Source of the DNA: Berghia stephanieae
Taxonomy: Eukaryota > Mollusca > Gastropoda > Nudibranchia > Aeolidiidae
DNA: 64,000 nucleotides
Direction: 5' to 3'
NCBI GenBank assembly: GCA_034508935.3
Contig: CM067442.1
Coordinates: 89,939,954-90,003,953 of the forward strand
Part shown: positions 54,337 to 64,000 of the stretch, piece after piece
Numbering within the stretch: the first letter of the stretch is position 1
Layout of the letters: each line of letters opens with the position of its first letter
Notes under the pieces: generated by a model
Databases searched by the model: none
What the model saw: the letters and a program-made list of their open reading frames with translations, nothing else
What the model was told of the DNA's origin: nothing
Program-made: the position numbers and the translations under genes

Positions 54337-54426
54337 ACAAGTTATGACGTCGCTAAATTCAGTTCAGTTAGCGATTACTTACTTTCGTTAAGCACTATAC
54401 ACTCCAGTACGGTTTCCTCGAACTCC

Positions 54427-54959
54427 CTGGGTGGGGTTCCTGACCTCCCATAGTGGGCAGGGGGGTACATACTGTGTCTTCTATCCCCTTATATCTGTTT
54501 TCCAACATGCTTTCTGTCTTTGTCTTGGAATGAGATTACTTGGTTTTGTCCTGGTCCTGGCCAGATGCCCTGGCTGACAGGGAAACAGTCGAATGTATAG
54601 TTAGTTTTGGGAGATGATATTTTTTTCCTTGTTTATCATCTCTCTGTTATGCACTGTATTATGCTTTCTTTATATTATATATGATTTGTAAAACATTTGA
54701 GTGTGTTCCTCTTAGCGGGGATCTGTGCTTGTGTCTAGATGAGACTTTTAGTGATCTCAAACCAAGTACTTTGATGGAGTGCTTTTGGAATCTACACCTG
54801 TTTCATATTTGAACCAATTCCCCTTTGTCTTCCCTTTTCTTGGATGCTTTATTGTAATTCTAGAACGTTTTACTATCCCATTTTCTTCCTTTTTACTGGC
54901 GCTGATATGACCTTAATGTGTTGCCAGCGCCGTAAAACCCTTAAAAACAAAACAAACAA
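54427..54959 (+). mobile_element. SINE-A, full-length copy
   Basis: It starts CTGGGTGGGGTTCCTGACCT and ends CAGCGCCGTAAAACCC with an AAAACAAAC tail that runs into a G tract. The target duplication cannot be read because of the G tract. Confidence 0.85.
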
Positions 54960-54991
<32 letters not shown>

Positions 54992-55000
54992 GGGGGGGGG
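54960..55000. repeat. Poly-G tract
   Basis: About 40 G with a single A. Such tracts are often misassembled, so length is uncertain. Confidence 0.9.
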
Positions 55001-55001
55001 C

Positions 55002-55542
55002 AATGGGGCAGGGATGCCACTTTTCCGGTTTTAGCCGGAAATCCGGTTTTTTTACCACCAGCCGGTTTTAAACCGGAACCTCCGGTTTTTGTCCGTCGTC
55101 ACTATTCCAAAAAAAAAAAAAATTTTTTTTAAAGAAGAAGAAAAAAATCGAGATTTGAGCCGGAACTTTTTCGCCGGGTGAATAATTTGGGCTGTCACCG
55201 CCGGTCGAATATTTGGGCACCTAAATGGTAGTTTATCTATGCCCATCCCCATCACAATTCCTCCTTTTTAAAAAAAAATTTTGATAAATAAACAGTGATT
55301 TTGAGAATTTCTCAGAAATTTTCCGCTGAATTTGCCGTGTCAAACATTTCCCTCAAAACCACAAAATCACCATTATGTCTTATGTCATATTTTGACACCA
55401 GTGCAATAGTCTCGCGAAATTTAGTGACGGTCCCGTTTTTATGACGTCGGGCCAGACTGAATGGCACCAGATGTCACAATTGACACAGACGACCAGTGGT
55501 GTTCTTTGATTAGCAAGTTGATGGTTGAAGGGGAAGGGGAGG

Positions 55543-55638
<96 letters not shown>

Positions 55639-56101
55639 CTCTCTCTCTCTCTCGCAACCATCCATTAAATCTTTACAAGAACTAAATTAATAGTAATAGT
55701 AATATATTACATAATACCAATACAAAACTATGTTCCTGTTATTTTTACACCTTGCTTGCGTTTGACCGATAGACGGAGACACTTTCCTCCTTTTTGACAA
55801 ATTGCTATTATTATCACTGAAAAAAAAACACTCACCAAAACCACTACATCATCTCTACCACCACTACTATTACAACCACCACCACATCATCATCCCTACC
55901 AACACTACTACTACAAATAACACCACATCATCCCTACCACCAGTACTACTACAACTACCAGCACATCGTCATTCCTACCACAACTATTACAACCACCACC
56001 ACACAATTATCTCTAAAAGACCACCACTACTACAACCACCACCACATCATCATCCCTACCACCACTACTACTACAACCACCATCACATCATCATCTCTAA
56101 G

Positions 56102-56141
<40 letters not shown>

Positions 56142-56169
56142 TTACTACTACTACTACTACTACTACTAT

Positions 56170-56228
<59 letters not shown>

Positions 56229-56745
56229 TCACCACCACAGCATCATCCCTACCACCACTCCTACTACAACCACCACCACACCATCATCCCTACCACCACT
56301 ACTACTACAACTACAACCACATCATCAACCCTACTACCACTACTACAACCACCACCACACCATCATCCCTAGCACCACTACTACTACAAATAACACCACA
56401 TCATCCCTACCACCACTACTACTACAACTACCACTACATCATCATTCCTACCACAGCTACTACAACCACCACCATACAATCATCCATACGACCAGTACTA
56501 CTATAATCACTATATATTAATTTGTCTATGTTTTGTTTTTGGCACCTTATTTTATCAATTTGAAAACTGTTAACTCTCCTTTCTTTTGTGTGTTATTTGC
56601 TCTCAATTGCAATAATAAGTACTGAAACAATATTCCATATTTGATATTTTTCAAATCCCTACAAAGCCCTTGACGTTGATTTGTATCTCGTCCGCCCAAG
56701 TTTTCAGGCTTTTTTAAATTTGCCTGGTGGCATCCCTGAATGGGG
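55002..56745. mobile_element. hAT-like non-autonomous element rich in microsatellites
   Basis: The element at 55009-56738 starts CAGGGATGCCAC and ends TGGTGGCATCCCTG, good inverted ends. It is flanked by AATGGGG directly on both sides (55002-55008 and 56739-56745). Inside are a CGG/CCGG-rich left arm, (CT)n at 55552-55654, and an imperfect ACC/ACT tract at about 55840-56500. There is no transposase. The 7-bp flank match is one short of the usual hAT 8 bp. Confidence 0.8.
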
Positions 56746-57220
56746 TTATTCCAATCTTCCCTTGGAATAGACCCTAAGTCAAATTTCCGCTTGAAGATGA
56801 AAAAAGAGACTGTTCTATATGTTTATTTATTTCATTAATATATTGAGGGGTATAAATTTATATATGACATGTTACAAATTGTTGCTATGTTACAACATTC
56901 ATTTACCGTCGTAAATGGCTGGGTGAAATTAGTTCCGAGGAAACCGTGTTCGAGGCAAACATTAGTTTAAGGAAGGAATGGAATCATAATAAAGAATGAT
57001 GAGGAAAAAATTCTGGACATTCGAATGAGTTCGAGTCCTGGAGTGTAATAATGTAATTTTGATGATGATGACAAGAAGAAAATATTAAGTACCGTACAGT
57101 AATGGTGATAAATTAATGTTAATGATTTCTAATGTGGTGCTGAAACCCAATCAATGATTCTCAAAGTTACTTCTCACTATTTTGGGACTCATATTTAATT
57201 TGACTCATATTCGATCACTT
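56746..57220. other. Non-coding stretch, no gene seen
   Basis: AT-rich. The segment around 56940-57050 is a diverged inverted relative of 54385-54425, so it is repeat-derived. Confidence 0.4.
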
Positions 57221-57271
57221 ACACACACACGCGCGAGCGCACACACACACACACACACACAGACACACACT
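57221..57271. repeat. (CA)n microsatellite
   Basis: CA repeats with a GCGCGAGCG interruption, directly adjoining a SINE-A copy. Confidence 0.95.
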
Positions 57272-57845
57272 CTGGTTGGGGTTCCTGACTTCCCAGAGTG
57301 GGCAGGGTGGCACTTACTGTGTATGAGGTAGTTGCTGTGTCTTCTATCCCACGGTATCTGTTTTCCAATTGCTTTCTGTCTTTGTCTTGGAATGAGATTA
57401 CTTAGTTTTGTCCTGACCCTGGCTGGAGTCCTTGACTGGGAGGGAAACAGACGAATGTATAGTTTTAGTTTTGAGAGATGATATTTTTTTTCCTTGTAAA
57501 TCATCTCTCTGTTATTTACTGTTGTTATTATTATTTTTTCTTTTAGCATATGATTTGTAAACATTTGAGTGTATTCCTCTTATGTGGGATTTTGTGCTGG
57601 TGTATTGGTGAGACTTTAAGGTGGTCTCAAACTGAGTACACTGATAGAGTGCGCTTGGAATCTACATCGTTTCCCTATTTGAACTAATTCCCCTGTGTCA
57701 TACTTTTTCCTCAAAGTTCTTTTTATTGTACTTCTAGAATGTTTTTTTCTATCCAATTACCTTTTCACTGGCGCTGATATGACCTAAATGTGTTGCAAGC
57801 GCCGTAAAACCCTTAAAAACAAAAACAAAACAAAACAACAAACAA
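57272..57845 (+). mobile_element. SINE-A, full-length copy inserted in a (CA)n tract
   Basis: It starts CTGGTTGGGGTTCCTGACTT and ends with hairpin GGCGCT...AGCGCC, TAAAACCC and an ACAAA tail. CA-rich sequence on both sides hides the duplication. It has diverged somewhat more than the 58.8 and 59.7 kb copies. Confidence 0.87.
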
Positions 57846-58540
57846 ACACATGCACACTCATACACCTAAAAAAATACATGTGGTATGCTATGGGACCGTG
57901 TTTATTGAACCTGACAAAAATAACATTAATATAAATACATGGAGAAAAGGCTCGATGATTTTTAGTTTTTAATGATTCTAATGAGCATTTCATTTAAATA
58001 TTTAATTGCCTATCACTATCAACGCATCTGGTTATTTGAATGTATATTAGTATATATTATACTTTGTGTTCAATTCAGAAGTGATACTGAACTACATGAT
58101 ATTTATTTTCACCACTTCAAGAAAATATGTTGTGATGGCTTTGCAACTATGTAGATTTTATTGAATTCCTTACTTTATATTAAAACCTGTTACTAAAAGC
58201 AACGCTCTTTTTCTGTTTTATGTTCTTTGTTGTGTCATTTATTTGCGCGGGGGCTATACAGTTAAGATCACCTGCTCCCATCCCCGTCATATTTGTATTT
58301 TCTTTCCTTTCCTTGTCCCTGATTGCGATTAGTTAAGTCCTGCTTAGACACTGGCTGGAATCATTTTCCTTGAGGGGAACATTTGGATGAGGATCTGAGT
58401 GTTTTTCTGTGGGAGCTGATGTTTTGTTATTTTCTTGTTCATGAGAACTATGAGTGATTGTGTGCGTTTTATTACTACACAGAGATGCCACTTTCTCGGA
58501 AATTTCCTGAAATTACGAGACACCTGATTTAATTACAGAC
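57846..58540. other. Non-coding stretch with a diverged SINE-A-like 5' half
   Basis: 58245-58460 (CTGCTCCCATCCCC, GAGGGGAACATTTGG and GGGAGCTGATGTTTTG words) echoes the layout of the SINE-A 5' half but is strongly diverged. Otherwise nothing is seen. Confidence 0.35.
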
Positions 58541-58774
58541 AGCATCCTTGACTGTCCTTGTTGTTGTTGGAGCATGGCGCTCAAGTTGCTCAAGTGAGCT
58601 TCTCTCTCATCGTATTGGATTGCAGTCTTTTTTTTTTTTTTTTTGATCTGCAAAACACTCTTGATATTTCCCTTTCCAGACTGTCCTTGTCGATGTTTCT
58701 CAAATTTTTAAATGTAATCTTTCGTCTGACAGGGAGTGGACGTGTCAGATTGACCACGAAAGCGATGACGTAAT

Positions 58775-59322
58775 GATCTGACAGGCTGGGTGGGGTTCCT
58801 GACCTCCCATAGTGGGCAGGGAGGTACTTACTGTGTCTTCTATCCCCCTATATCATATGTTTTCCAACTTGCTTTCTGTCTTTGTCTTGGAATGAGATTA
58901 CTTAGTTTTGTCCTGGCCCCGGCATGTTGGCCTTACTGAGAGGGAAACGGTCAAATGCATAGTTATTGTTTTGGGAGATGATATTTTTTTCCTTGTAAAT
59001 CATCTCTCTGTTTATATTATTAATTTGTTATTTTTAATGTATAATGAAATGTAAGCATTTGAGTTATTTCTCTTTGTTGGATCTTGTGCTTGTGTCTAGG
59101 TGATCCCAGACTAAGTACATTGATGGTATGCTCTTGGAATCTACATCTGATCCTTATCTGTTCCCAGTTACCCTTTGTCTTCCTTTCTCTTGGGTGCTTT
59201 AATTGTAATTCTAGAACTTTCTACTATCCCACTTTCTTCCTTTTTACTGGCGCTGATATAACCTAAATGTGTTGCAAGCGCCGTAAAACCCTTAAAAACA
59301 ACAAAACAAAGATCTGACAGGC
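58775..59322 (+). mobile_element. SINE-A inside the LINE, 12-bp target-site duplication
   Basis: The element at 58787-59310 (524 bp) is flanked by GATCTGACAGGC at 58775-58786 and 59311-59322. It starts TGGGTGGGGTTCCTGACCTC and ends with hairpin GGCGCT...AGCGCC, TAAAACCCTTAAAAACAAC and an A/C tail. Confidence 0.93.
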
Positions 59323-59694
59323 ATTGAGTAAATATTTGAATATTTGATATTTTTGATCTGTAATTTGTGACAAGCTAGTCAAGAATGTGGTTTCGCCGAT
59401 GCGTTGGTTTGTCAATCAGTTGGTGGAAGCAGTGTGTAGTCAATATTAATGTTACTATTCGGGATTTGATTGGTTGTAGTGGATATTGAAGTCACCCCAT
59501 ATTATGGGTACTGTGGCATTCCTCATGTGTACATCTAATAAGTCCTTCAGTTCTGTTATGAATTCATTAGTTGTTTTATTTTTTTTATTAGGCAGTGGAC
59601 GGCATATGCAGCTGAAATTTCATTTTTGCTGTCTTGTCTTGATCTTAACTTCACATTTACAGCATTCAAAAGTCTTGTAGATGTATTGGGTTTT

Positions 59695-60251
59695 CATCTC
59701 CGCCTCCTGGGTGGGGTTCCTACCTCCCATAGTGGGCAGGGGGGTACATACTGTGTCTTCTGTCCCCTTATAACTGTTTTCCAACATGCTTTCTGTCTTT
59801 GTCTTGGAATGAGATTACTTGGTTTTGTCCTGGCCCTGGCCTGGGTCCTAGCTGGGAGGGAAACAGTCAAATGCATAGTTATTGTGTTGGGAGATGATAT
59901 TTTTTTCCTTGTAAATCATCTCTCTGTTATGTATTACTATATTTGTTATTTTCAATGTATAATGTTAGCATTTGAGTGTATTCCTCTTGGTTGGATTTTG
60001 TGCTTGTGTCCGGATGAGACTTAGAGGTGATCTCAAACTATGTACATTGGTGGTGTGCTCTTGGAATCTACATCTGATCCCGATTTGTCCCCAGTTCCCC
60101 TATGTCTTACTTTTTCTTGTGTGCTTTAATTGTAATTCTAGAACTTTTTACTATCCCATTTTCTTCCTTTTTACTGGCGCTGATATAACCTAAATGTGTT
60201 GCAAGCGCCGTAAAACCCTTAAAAACAAAAACAAAACAAACATCTCCGCCT
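59695..60251 (+). mobile_element. SINE-A inside the LINE, 11-bp target-site duplication
   Basis: The element at 59706-60240 (535 bp) is flanked by CATCTCCGCCT at 59695-59705 and 60241-60251. It has the same start and 3' hairpin as the other copies. Confidence 0.93.
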
Positions 60252-60497
60252 TCAAGTCTTCTTTGTGGAGGATAATTTCCCCACCTCTTCCACTCCTACG
60301 GCAAGCAGAAAAATGCTTATATTTATATCCCGGATGTTAAATTTGAGATTATGACCCCATCTCTACTCTCACGTAGCCATGACTCCGTAAAAAACGCCAT
60401 ATCAGTCTCGGACTCCATCACCATGTCGTTTAAGATTGTTGTCTTGTTTCGAACTGACTGCGTTGAATAACATGATTTTCAGATATTTGGTGTTTAA

Positions 60498-60819
60498 TTT
60501 ACTGTGCGGCTTTGCGGTCTTGTGGTAAGACACTCGCTTTCGGACCGGAAGGTCCTGGGTTCGAGCCTCGCTCGGCGCATAGTTGAGTCCTTGGAAAAGG
60601 CTCATTACTCACATTCTCTCACCGTACTCAGGTGTAAAATGAGTACTTGGCCGTTACCACCGTTGTCTCTGTCTAAAAAAAAAAAAAGTAATATCGTCTA
60701 ACAGGCGTCATATCACTTCCTACATGTTACGTGTTGCTGTTGGTCATGGACCCTTGTAAAGCGCTCTGAGCACGTTTAGTGGATATTGTGCTCTTTATAA
60801 AAGCTCAATTTTTTACTGT
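60498..60819 (+). mobile_element. tRNA-derived SINE, copy 1, inside the LINE
   Basis: The tRNA-like head begins TGCGGCTTTGCGGTCTTGTG at 60505 and carries an A-box-like segment, a B box GGTTCGAGCC and a closing GGCGCA. A body (CTCACCGTACTCAGGTGTAA) follows, then an A run, then the tail AAAGCGCTCTGAGCACGTTT with GGATATTGTGCTCTTTATAA. TTTACTGT flanks both sides (60498-60505 and 60812-60819). The tail resembles L2-type LINE 3' ends. Confidence 0.88.
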
Positions 60820-61140
60820 TTCCGATTATCAGTTTCGGTGGCTGAAATTTGTGGGGTGTCAATCGATGATTTGTTTTTATTGGTCGTTGTGTTTAAAATA
60901 GTGTCCACCTCGGGTGTAAGCGTTGGTGGTGGACGGGGCTTAAAATGGGGTTTTGGTAAAAAGTGCTCAGTAATGCCAGATTGTTTCGAAATGGGGTCGC
61001 TGGCCATTATTTGAGGAGGGGGGGGGGGGGGACTATTTGAATTTTGATAAGGGTTTGGCTGTGGCTTGAACAAAGTTGATGGGGTGGTCGATGGCCAAGT
61101 TGAACTCAAATTTTCTTTTGTTTTCTTTGTCCTCAACTGC

Positions 61141-61417
61141 CTCGCTTTTTGGTTTTGTTGTTATAATAATTTTGGTGAGGTAGGGAAAGCACAGTGACTA
61201 CGATTATGGCGATGAGATCAAACATTAAAAACTGGTGGTTGACTATATATAATGATGAAAATATTTGTAGATTGTTTTAATATTCTCTGTTAAAACTGTC
61301 TAAAATTAATTTTAAAATTTGCAGCACATGATCACAGTCACAATTTCTGGAATCAGGTTAACATATTGAAAAACTGAAGAGCAAAGAAACGACTGCCTGC
61401 AAGGCGCACTACCCATG
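61141..61417. other. Non-coding stretch, possibly the 5' part of the LINE
   Basis: No clear motif. Minus-strand translation is broken. Confidence 0.35.
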
Positions 61418-61540
61418 TCTCTTTTAATTGTATATCAAGAATTTTTCTACTTACCCGTTTTCTTCCTATTTATTGGCGCTGATATAACCTAAATGTATCG
61501 CAAGCGCCGTAAAACCTTTAAAAACAAACCAAAGAAACAT
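61418..61540 (+). mobile_element. SINE-A, 3' tail only
   Basis: It ends with hairpin GGCGCT...AGCGCC, TAAAACCTTTAAAAACAAAC, with only about 110 bp of the family retained: a strongly 5'-truncated insertion. Confidence 0.8.
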
Positions 61541-62242
61541 GCATATGAATAGTTGGAAATACAAACGAAAGAGTGATAATGGAGAGGCTTCGGACGGGAA
61601 CAATACTGTATTGTCCAAAATAACCATGGCACATTAAATGCATACATTTACATTTCTATTACTTTTATATGTCGTTAGGACACAGACGTAGATCGATATG
61701 AACTCTTTATTACACTATTAATCTGTATACTAAGATATAGCCGATTGTATTGTCAATGATAGTAATATTGAGTTTAATTTGAGTCATTGGGTGTGATATG
61801 ACAAAGATAGGCAAATATGAATTGATTAGCACAAGTGAATGGTTGAGCGAGCCAAATAAACCCTACATGTCTTCAATGCGATTATATCACATTGTATACC
61901 TGGTCATAACTAACAGCCCTAAATTTTCCACCAGGGTAAAAGTATCTTCGTTGGGGGGTGGGGGGGGGGGGGGGGGGGTCGCTCTACCTTTACCGGTCTC
62001 TTGCAGATTGGAGTATAATCCAACACCGCATTTAAAGAGTAAAATATATTAATTTGAACAAGTTACTCTACAACATCTTACAGTCGCAGCTCTGATTTAC
62101 AGGATGACCTTAGACGCGCAACAGAAGTCTAGAATGAGTCCATGAAGCGCAGAGATAGCGGGAAATTCGTGAGAGATACTGACAGGGTCTTCTTTCTCTC
62201 GATATCTGCTATAGTTTTCTAGAGGATGTCTGCCTTTGCCTG
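61541..62242. other. Non-coding stretch with a poly-G tract
   Basis: A G tract with one T lies at 61954-61978. No coding signal otherwise. Confidence 0.45.
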
Positions 62243-62550
62243 TGCGGCTATGTGGTCTAGTGGTATGACACTCGCTTTCGGATCGGAAGGTCCTGGGTTC
62301 AAGCCTCGTTCGACGCATAGTTGAGTCCTTGGAAAAGACTCTTTACTCACATTCTCTCACCGTACTCAGGTGTAAAATGAGTACCTGGCCGTTAACAGCG
62401 TTGTCTTTGTCCGAAAAATTGTAATATCGCCTAACAGGCGTCATGTCTCGTCCTACATGTTAAAAGTTGCTGTTGACCAGGGACCCCTTGTAAAGCGCTT
62501 TGAGCACGTTAAGTGGATATAAGCTCAATTTATAATTTTTTTTTTAGAAT
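62243..62550 (+). mobile_element. tRNA-derived SINE, copy 2
   Basis: The head TGCGGCTATGTGGTCTAGTG contains a good A box (TGGTCTAGTGG) and B box GGTTCAAGCC (62296-62305). Body and tail match copy 1, with a short deletion in the tail. No clear target duplication was found. Confidence 0.88.
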
Positions 62551-62669
62551 GAGACAACTTGGTTTTGCCCAAACCAGATTCTTTTCCCCAAAGGAGGCAG
62601 TCATTGTGAGTTTCTGCGTTTTCATGTAGATTCACGTCTCGTCTTATGTTTTTTGAAAATTAGCGGAAA

Positions 62670-62894
62670 AATGAGATAAGCGGGAGAGTAGTGTCCCTTG
62701 ATTGGACGTCACCCATAGTCTGTGACGTCACCGGCGGAAAAGTTATTAGAGAGAGAACGTCATGTTGGTTGTGCGCATGCGTCTCTCGTCCTCGCTTCCG
62801 GTGAAAGCGGCTTGAGACACTTCAAAACCAAATTGACGTTATCTCTGTAAGGTGACGTCCAATCAAGGGACGCTACTCCTCCGCTAATCTCATT
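62670..62894. mobile_element. MITE with about 44-bp terminal inverted repeats
   Basis: 62686-62713 and 62851-62878 are complementary at 27 of 28 bases (core CCCTTGATTGGACGTCACC). The complementarity continues outward, with a few mismatches, to AATGAGAT at 62670 and ATCTCATT at 62887-62894. The spacer of about 137 bp contains a TGACGTCA site. Non-coding. Superfamily unknown; no target duplication was identified. Confidence 0.8.
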
Positions 62895-62984
62895 CCCTAT
62901 AGATATAAGCAATCCTGTAGGCATTTATAAGGAGGATACAGAATTTCGTCAACAGATGCATGCGTAAGCTATTCAGAATAAAAT

Positions 62985-63215
62985 GGATGGACAGGATTAA
63001 GTGATTAAAAACAAAGAAGTATGGAAAAGAACACAACAGAAACCAGTGGGAGAGGAAATAGGAAAAAGACGATGGAGGTGGATTGGACACACCCTTAGAA
63101 AGAATGACTCCACTTTAACAAAGAAAGTATTGGACTTGAACTCTCAGGCAGAAGATCAAGGGGAAGGCCACGGGGAACATGGAGAACACTGGCGGTCGGA
63201 CTATTGTGCAAAGTT
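62985..63215 (+). pseudogene. LINE reverse transcriptase C-terminal remnant
   Basis: The plus-strand frame reads NKEVWKRTQQKPVGEEIGKR, then RRWRWIGHTLRKNDSTLTKK. This is the well-known C-terminal block of several LINE families (ELWxxT.Q.P...EI..RRWRWLGHxLR), followed by a decayed GRPxxTWRR region. Only this end is preserved. Confidence 0.78.
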
Positions 63216-64000
63216 GCTTTGCGTCGTCCTACATTTTCCAAATTTAGCAGATACTGCTTCTCATCATACATTTTAGCATATTCTGCTTTTCGTTAGCACT
63301 CGCGCATCTCTAGCCATGATGAGTTGCCCACATACTGCACGAAGGTTGTGCGTCATCACAGAAGGCTCTCTTTTTCTTGTTGCCTACGACATGCGTGATG
63401 GCGTGCGACAATGTGTGAGGGTGTGGGCATGGGGGCTCCTGTTGAGCCAAAACAAGACAGGCCGCCTTTATTAATTTATATAAAAGACTGTTTTCTTCTG
63501 TTTTTAAAACTACGGTTATCCCACCCCCCCCCCCCCCCCCACACACACAAACGACTAATGCTCTTTACTGCTAAAATAATTAGGTCAGGCCGGCAAATTT
63601 AGTTTTGCACACCTTGAGGCCTGACTTGGGAGAAATCAAAATCCTATCAGTTTTATAATTGGAAGACCGGGTTTGTTGTAATCAAAACATACGGATGAAG
63701 AACACAGCAGTAAATATAGATTTTATTGATATTCGTTTTGTTTAAGTAGATATTAATCACCAATAAGACTATTACACAAATCATTCACAGAGTAGAGCCC
63801 CATGAAGGTATAAATAAGAACCCAGTCCGGCACCCACAGCAGTTCAACTTGTAGCCTATGTTATTGTCTTTTGTGCTGGGTCGAGTTTGAAACGATCAAA
63901 TCGAGCGGGTTTTCGATCGAGTCCTCTAAAATCGAGTCGGTTTCGGGCGGGTTTCGAGTCAGTGACGTCATCGAGCAGTGATTCGTTTGAAAAAAAAAAA
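63216..64000. other. Non-coding right edge
   Basis: It contains a C run at 63522-63540 followed by a short AC patch, and a TCGAG(TC)GGGTTTCGA-type patch near 63885-63960 (repeated TCGAGTCGGTTTCG/TCGAGCGGGTTTTCGA words). No gene is seen. Confidence 0.45.

Larger units (their letters stand above)
58541..61140 (-). pseudogene. L2-like LINE endonuclease remnant split by three SINEs
   Basis: Read on the minus strand, 5' to 3': a Pro-rich N-terminal part (about 61136-60820), then endonuclease blocks near 60500-60252 (AFFTESWLRESRDG, SACRRSGRGGEI), 59705-59323 (KDLLDVHMRNATVPIIWGDF, then NIHYN) and 58786-58541 (SDHYVIAFVVNLTRP). FTESWL, GDFNIH and SDH are landmark motifs of L2/CR1-type endonucleases. 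Order and orientation are consistent across the three interruptions, so this was once a single copy. It is decayed, with several frame changes. The reverse transcriptase part is not seen here. Confidence 0.82.

Noticed and set aside
55802-56506. 234-codon Thr/His/Pro-rich frame
   Set aside because: Imperfect ACC/ACT microsatellite inside a hAT-like element; no start context or domain.
60505-60580. A functional tRNA gene
   Set aside because: The tRNA-like head is followed by a SINE body and LINE-type tail, recurs at 62243, and the acceptor stem pairs only partly.

Overview
This is animal nuclear DNA: spliced genes with GT-AG introns, abundant microsatellites, and many DNA transposons, LINEs and SINEs. 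The TAF8 gene fits any metazoan. The repeat mix (L2-type LINEs, tRNA-SINEs, piggyBac, pogo, hAT, AG and ACT microsatellites) suggests a marine invertebrate, perhaps an echinoderm or relative. That placement is inference; no mitochondrial or rRNA marker is present.

Two host genes are well supported. On the minus strand (8549-14609) lies a complete six-exon TAF8, the histone-fold subunit of TFIID. On the plus strand (34821-51427) lies a seven-exon gene for a 3065-residue coiled-coil protein. It has one 7.8-kb exon that contains a recent 666-bp in-frame tandem duplication. Its identity is not established.

Layout. 1-1.7 kb: AT-rich, no gene. 1.7-3.1 kb: 5' part of a pogo-like transposon. 3.1-4.2 kb: fossil of a circular Rep-encoding single-stranded DNA (CRESS) virus, with a Rep helicase part and a capsid gene on opposite strands converging tail to tail. 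4.2-7.4 kb: two diverged copies of an unclassified, hAT-like transposase. 8.5-14.6 kb: TAF8. 15.1-20.35 kb: piggyBac complex with four TTAA termini. 20.4-34 kb: nested DNA transposons (two copies of a TA-flanked element, two hAT-type elements, three TTAA MITEs), two LINE remnants and long microsatellites. 34.8-51.4 kb: the coiled-coil gene, with transposons in its introns. 52.8-64 kb: retroposon graveyard with at least seven SINE copies, several with clear target-site duplications, three of them inside one L2-like LINE.

The most notable items are the CRESS-virus fossil wedged between two transposase remnants, and two SINE families whose 3' hairpins keep the loop but have swapped stem pairs in a compensatory way. 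The two host genes show no evident functional link; the rest is largely a record of successive insertions.
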